Below, one piece after another: positions 5,787-7,167 of a stretch of 7,167 bases of DNA. This DNA is from Oscillospiraceae bacterium (GTDB lineage Bacteria; Bacillota; Clostridia; Oscillospirales; Oscillospiraceae): contig JAGAMQ010000133.1 in NCBI GenBank assembly GCA_017624645.1, positions 1-7,167 of the forward strand, read 5' to 3'. The translations under genes were made by a program, and so were the position numbers. The notes beneath the pieces are model-generated. The model was not told the origin of the DNA. It saw nothing but the letters and a program-made list of their open reading frames with translations, and ran no database searches. How positions within the stretch are numbered: position 1 is the first letter of the stretch; each line of letters opens with the position of its first letter.

Positions 5787-7167
5787 ATGTACGATTTGAT
5801 TATTAAAAACGGAAGAATCATAGACGGCACAGGTGCATCGCCTTATTTTGCCGATTTGGCAATACGGGATGGTAAAATTGCCTGCATTGCTAAAAACATT
5901 GCGGACGGCAAAAAAGTGATAGATGCCAAAGGTCTTACGGTCACGCCCGGATTTATCGATTCCCACAGTCATTCCGACTCTGATATACTGATGTTTCCCG
6001 ACCAGGTAGAAAAAGCGGAGCAAGGGATCACAACCTCTATTGGCGGGCAATGTGGGGCAACAAAAGCACCGATCGGAATCACACACAAAGCTTATGATGT
6101 GGGTTCTTTTGGCAAAAGCTCGCAGGTTTACAAAACAATGGGAACGTTTCTTGAGATAGCCAAGGATGTTCCACTGGGTTCAAACCTTGCAACCTTTGTC
6201 GGTCATAGCGCACTGAGAAACGCCGTGATCGGGTCGTCTGATCGTGCCCCGTCAAAGGACGAGCTAAAAGAAATGGGAAATCTGCTCAGAGAGGGTATGG
6301 CGCATGGAGCCCTTGGTATTTCTTTTGGATTGGTATATCCGACCAGTTGTTTTGCGCAAACAGATGAGCTGATATATCTTGCAACGGTAGCCGCAGAGTG
6401 CGGCGGTATCCTATCGGCACATATTCGGGACGAGGGAGATAAACTGGTCGAGGCCTGTGAGGAATATATAGAAGTTATCAAAGCATCCGGTGCTCGCGGC
6501 ATTTTTTCTCACCACAAGGCTATGTATAAAGAAAACTGGGGGAAAGTAAACGTTACCCTTGGAATGATCGACAAGGCCAACCAAGCCGGGTGCGATATTT
6601 ATTGTGATACCTATCCATACACCGCGGCAGATACCTATCTATCTGCAATATTCATTCCCAAGGAATATAAATCCGGTGGCAGGCTCGCAATGGAAAAAAA
6701 CTTGGCAGATCCTGTAATTCGTGAAAGAATCAAAAGCATGCATAAAAAAAGGTTCGGTGCAGATGATTTGAGCTGGGTGTTGGTCACGGTATGCCCTTCC
6801 TGCCCGGAATACATAGGGCTCAGGTTAAGCGAGATCGCAAAAATTCACGGAAAAGACGTTTACGACACCATCTTTGATATGCTGATAGCAAACAAGCAGA
6901 ATTGTGAAGCCTGCTTTTTCCTAATGGACGAAGAGGATTTGGAAACTGTTTTGGCTCACCCCAGATGCATGATCTGCACCGACTCTTCCATAAGAGGCAG
7001 CATTGATGTCTATCATCCCCGGTTGAGAGCTTCCTTTCCACGGGTCTTAGGAAGATATGTGAGGGAACGAGGTGTTGTTGCGTTACCCGAAATGATCCGA
7101 AAGATGACATCCCTGCCTGCGGAGGTTTACGGACTGTGCAGTAAAGGTATTCTCAAAGAAGGCTTTG
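5787..7167 (+). CDS. N-acyl-D-amino-acid deacylase (D-aminoacylase family), 3' end outside window
   Basis: This metal-dependent amidohydrolase removes the acyl group from N-acyl-D-amino acids; which D-amino acid is preferred cannot be read. The frame is open without interruption for 460 codons to the window edge, so only the last few dozen residues are missing. The start MYDLIIKNGRIIDGTG is typical of the family's N-terminal beta-sandwich. TPGFIDSHSHSD carries His60 and His62. Cys89 (GGQCGAT) lies 29 residues after His60, as between the His67 and Cys96 metal ligands of the Alcaligenes D-aminoacylase. His212 (SAHIRDE) and His242 (FSHHK) follow with near-identical spacing, and Asp399 (CTDSS) fits the catalytic Asp. 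The C-terminal block HPRLRASFPRVLGRYVRE...MTSLPAE is characteristic. ATG 5787 follows GGGGG (5777-5781); an in-frame ATG at 5772 lacks a ribosome site. Base composition is lower in GC than in the left-hand genes. Confidence 0.93.
   Translation, partial: MYDLIIKNGRIIDGTGASPYFADLAIRDGKIACIAKNIADGKKVIDAKGLTVTPGFIDSHSHSDSDILMFPDQVEKAEQGITTSIGGQCGATKAPIGITHKAYDVGSFGKSSQVYKTMGTFLEIAKDVPLGSNLATFVGHSALRNAVIGSSDRAPSKDELKEMGNLLREGMAHGALGISFGLVYPTSCFAQTDELIYLATVAAECGGILSAHIRDEGDKLVEACEEYIEVIKASGARGIFSHHKAMYKENWGKVNVTLGMIDKANQAGCDIYCDTYPYTAADTYLSAIFIPKEYKSGGRLAMEKNLADPVIRERIKSMHKKRFGADDLSWVLVTVCPSCPEYIGLRLSEIAKIHGKDVYDTIFDMLIANKQNCEACFFLMDEEDLETVLAHPRCMICTDSSIRGSIDVYHPRLRASFPRVLGRYVRERGVVALPEMIRKMTSLPAEVYGLCSKGILKEGF

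Noticed and set aside
5742..7110. Minus-strand open frames opposite the deacylase gene (5742-6086, 6203-6502, 6820-7110)
   Set aside because: All lie antisense to a continuous frame whose metal-binding motifs are in order and in register.

Overview
The window looks like a chromosomal segment from an endospore-forming Firmicute of the Clostridia, probably a gut Oscillospiraceae-type organism. SpoVT is present, the promoters are sigma-A type, the Shine-Dalgarno sites are strong, and codon use is moderately GC-rich. The family-level guess is inference; no rRNA or tRNA is visible to confirm it. No CRISPR array, transposase or phage gene was seen.

Four genes lie on the minus strand. Reading in their direction of transcription, from right to left: (1) spoVT (4851-5393) ends at a strong intrinsic terminator (4811-4845). 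(2) A secreted SH3b-NlpC/P60 peptidoglycan hydrolase (3811-4641) has its own near-consensus promoter (4699-4727) and its own terminator (3773-3804). Three GGTTRCA-type repeats overlap its predicted transcription start. (3) A two-gene operon follows, driven by an excellent promoter (3702-3730). It holds a MATE-family exporter (2264-3673) and, 24 nt downstream, a 679-residue membrane protein (200-2239). That protein has three N-terminal membrane segments, a Rossmann/TrkA-N-like nucleotide-binding region and a C-terminal RyR (ryanodine-receptor repeat) domain. The operon closes with a 14-bp perfect hairpin (62-94) followed by a second, 12-bp perfect hairpin (107-134).

One gene lies on the plus strand at the right end. 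It is an N-acyl-D-amino-acid deacylase (D-aminoacylase family amidohydrolase), intact from its start at 5787 and cut by the window edge after 460 codons. It has its own promoter (5644-5672) and is visibly more AT-rich than the left part of the window, so it may have a different history.

The divergent gap between spoVT and the deacylase (5394-5786) contains a compact composite palindromic element of about 125 bp (5418-5542). It has terminal inverted repeats, subterminal complementary arms and a central 21-bp palindrome, like a non-coding MITE/REP-type repeat. It lies immediately upstream of the spoVT ribosome binding site.

The most intriguing unit is the MATE plus membrane-Rossmann-RyR operon. 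The pairing suggests an exporter coupled to a membrane-anchored sensor of a nucleotide or nucleotide-derived ligand. The domain assignments rest on motifs; the functional coupling is inference. The deacylase and the NlpC/P60 enzyme could both touch cell-wall or D-amino-acid metabolism, but nothing in the sequence ties them together.
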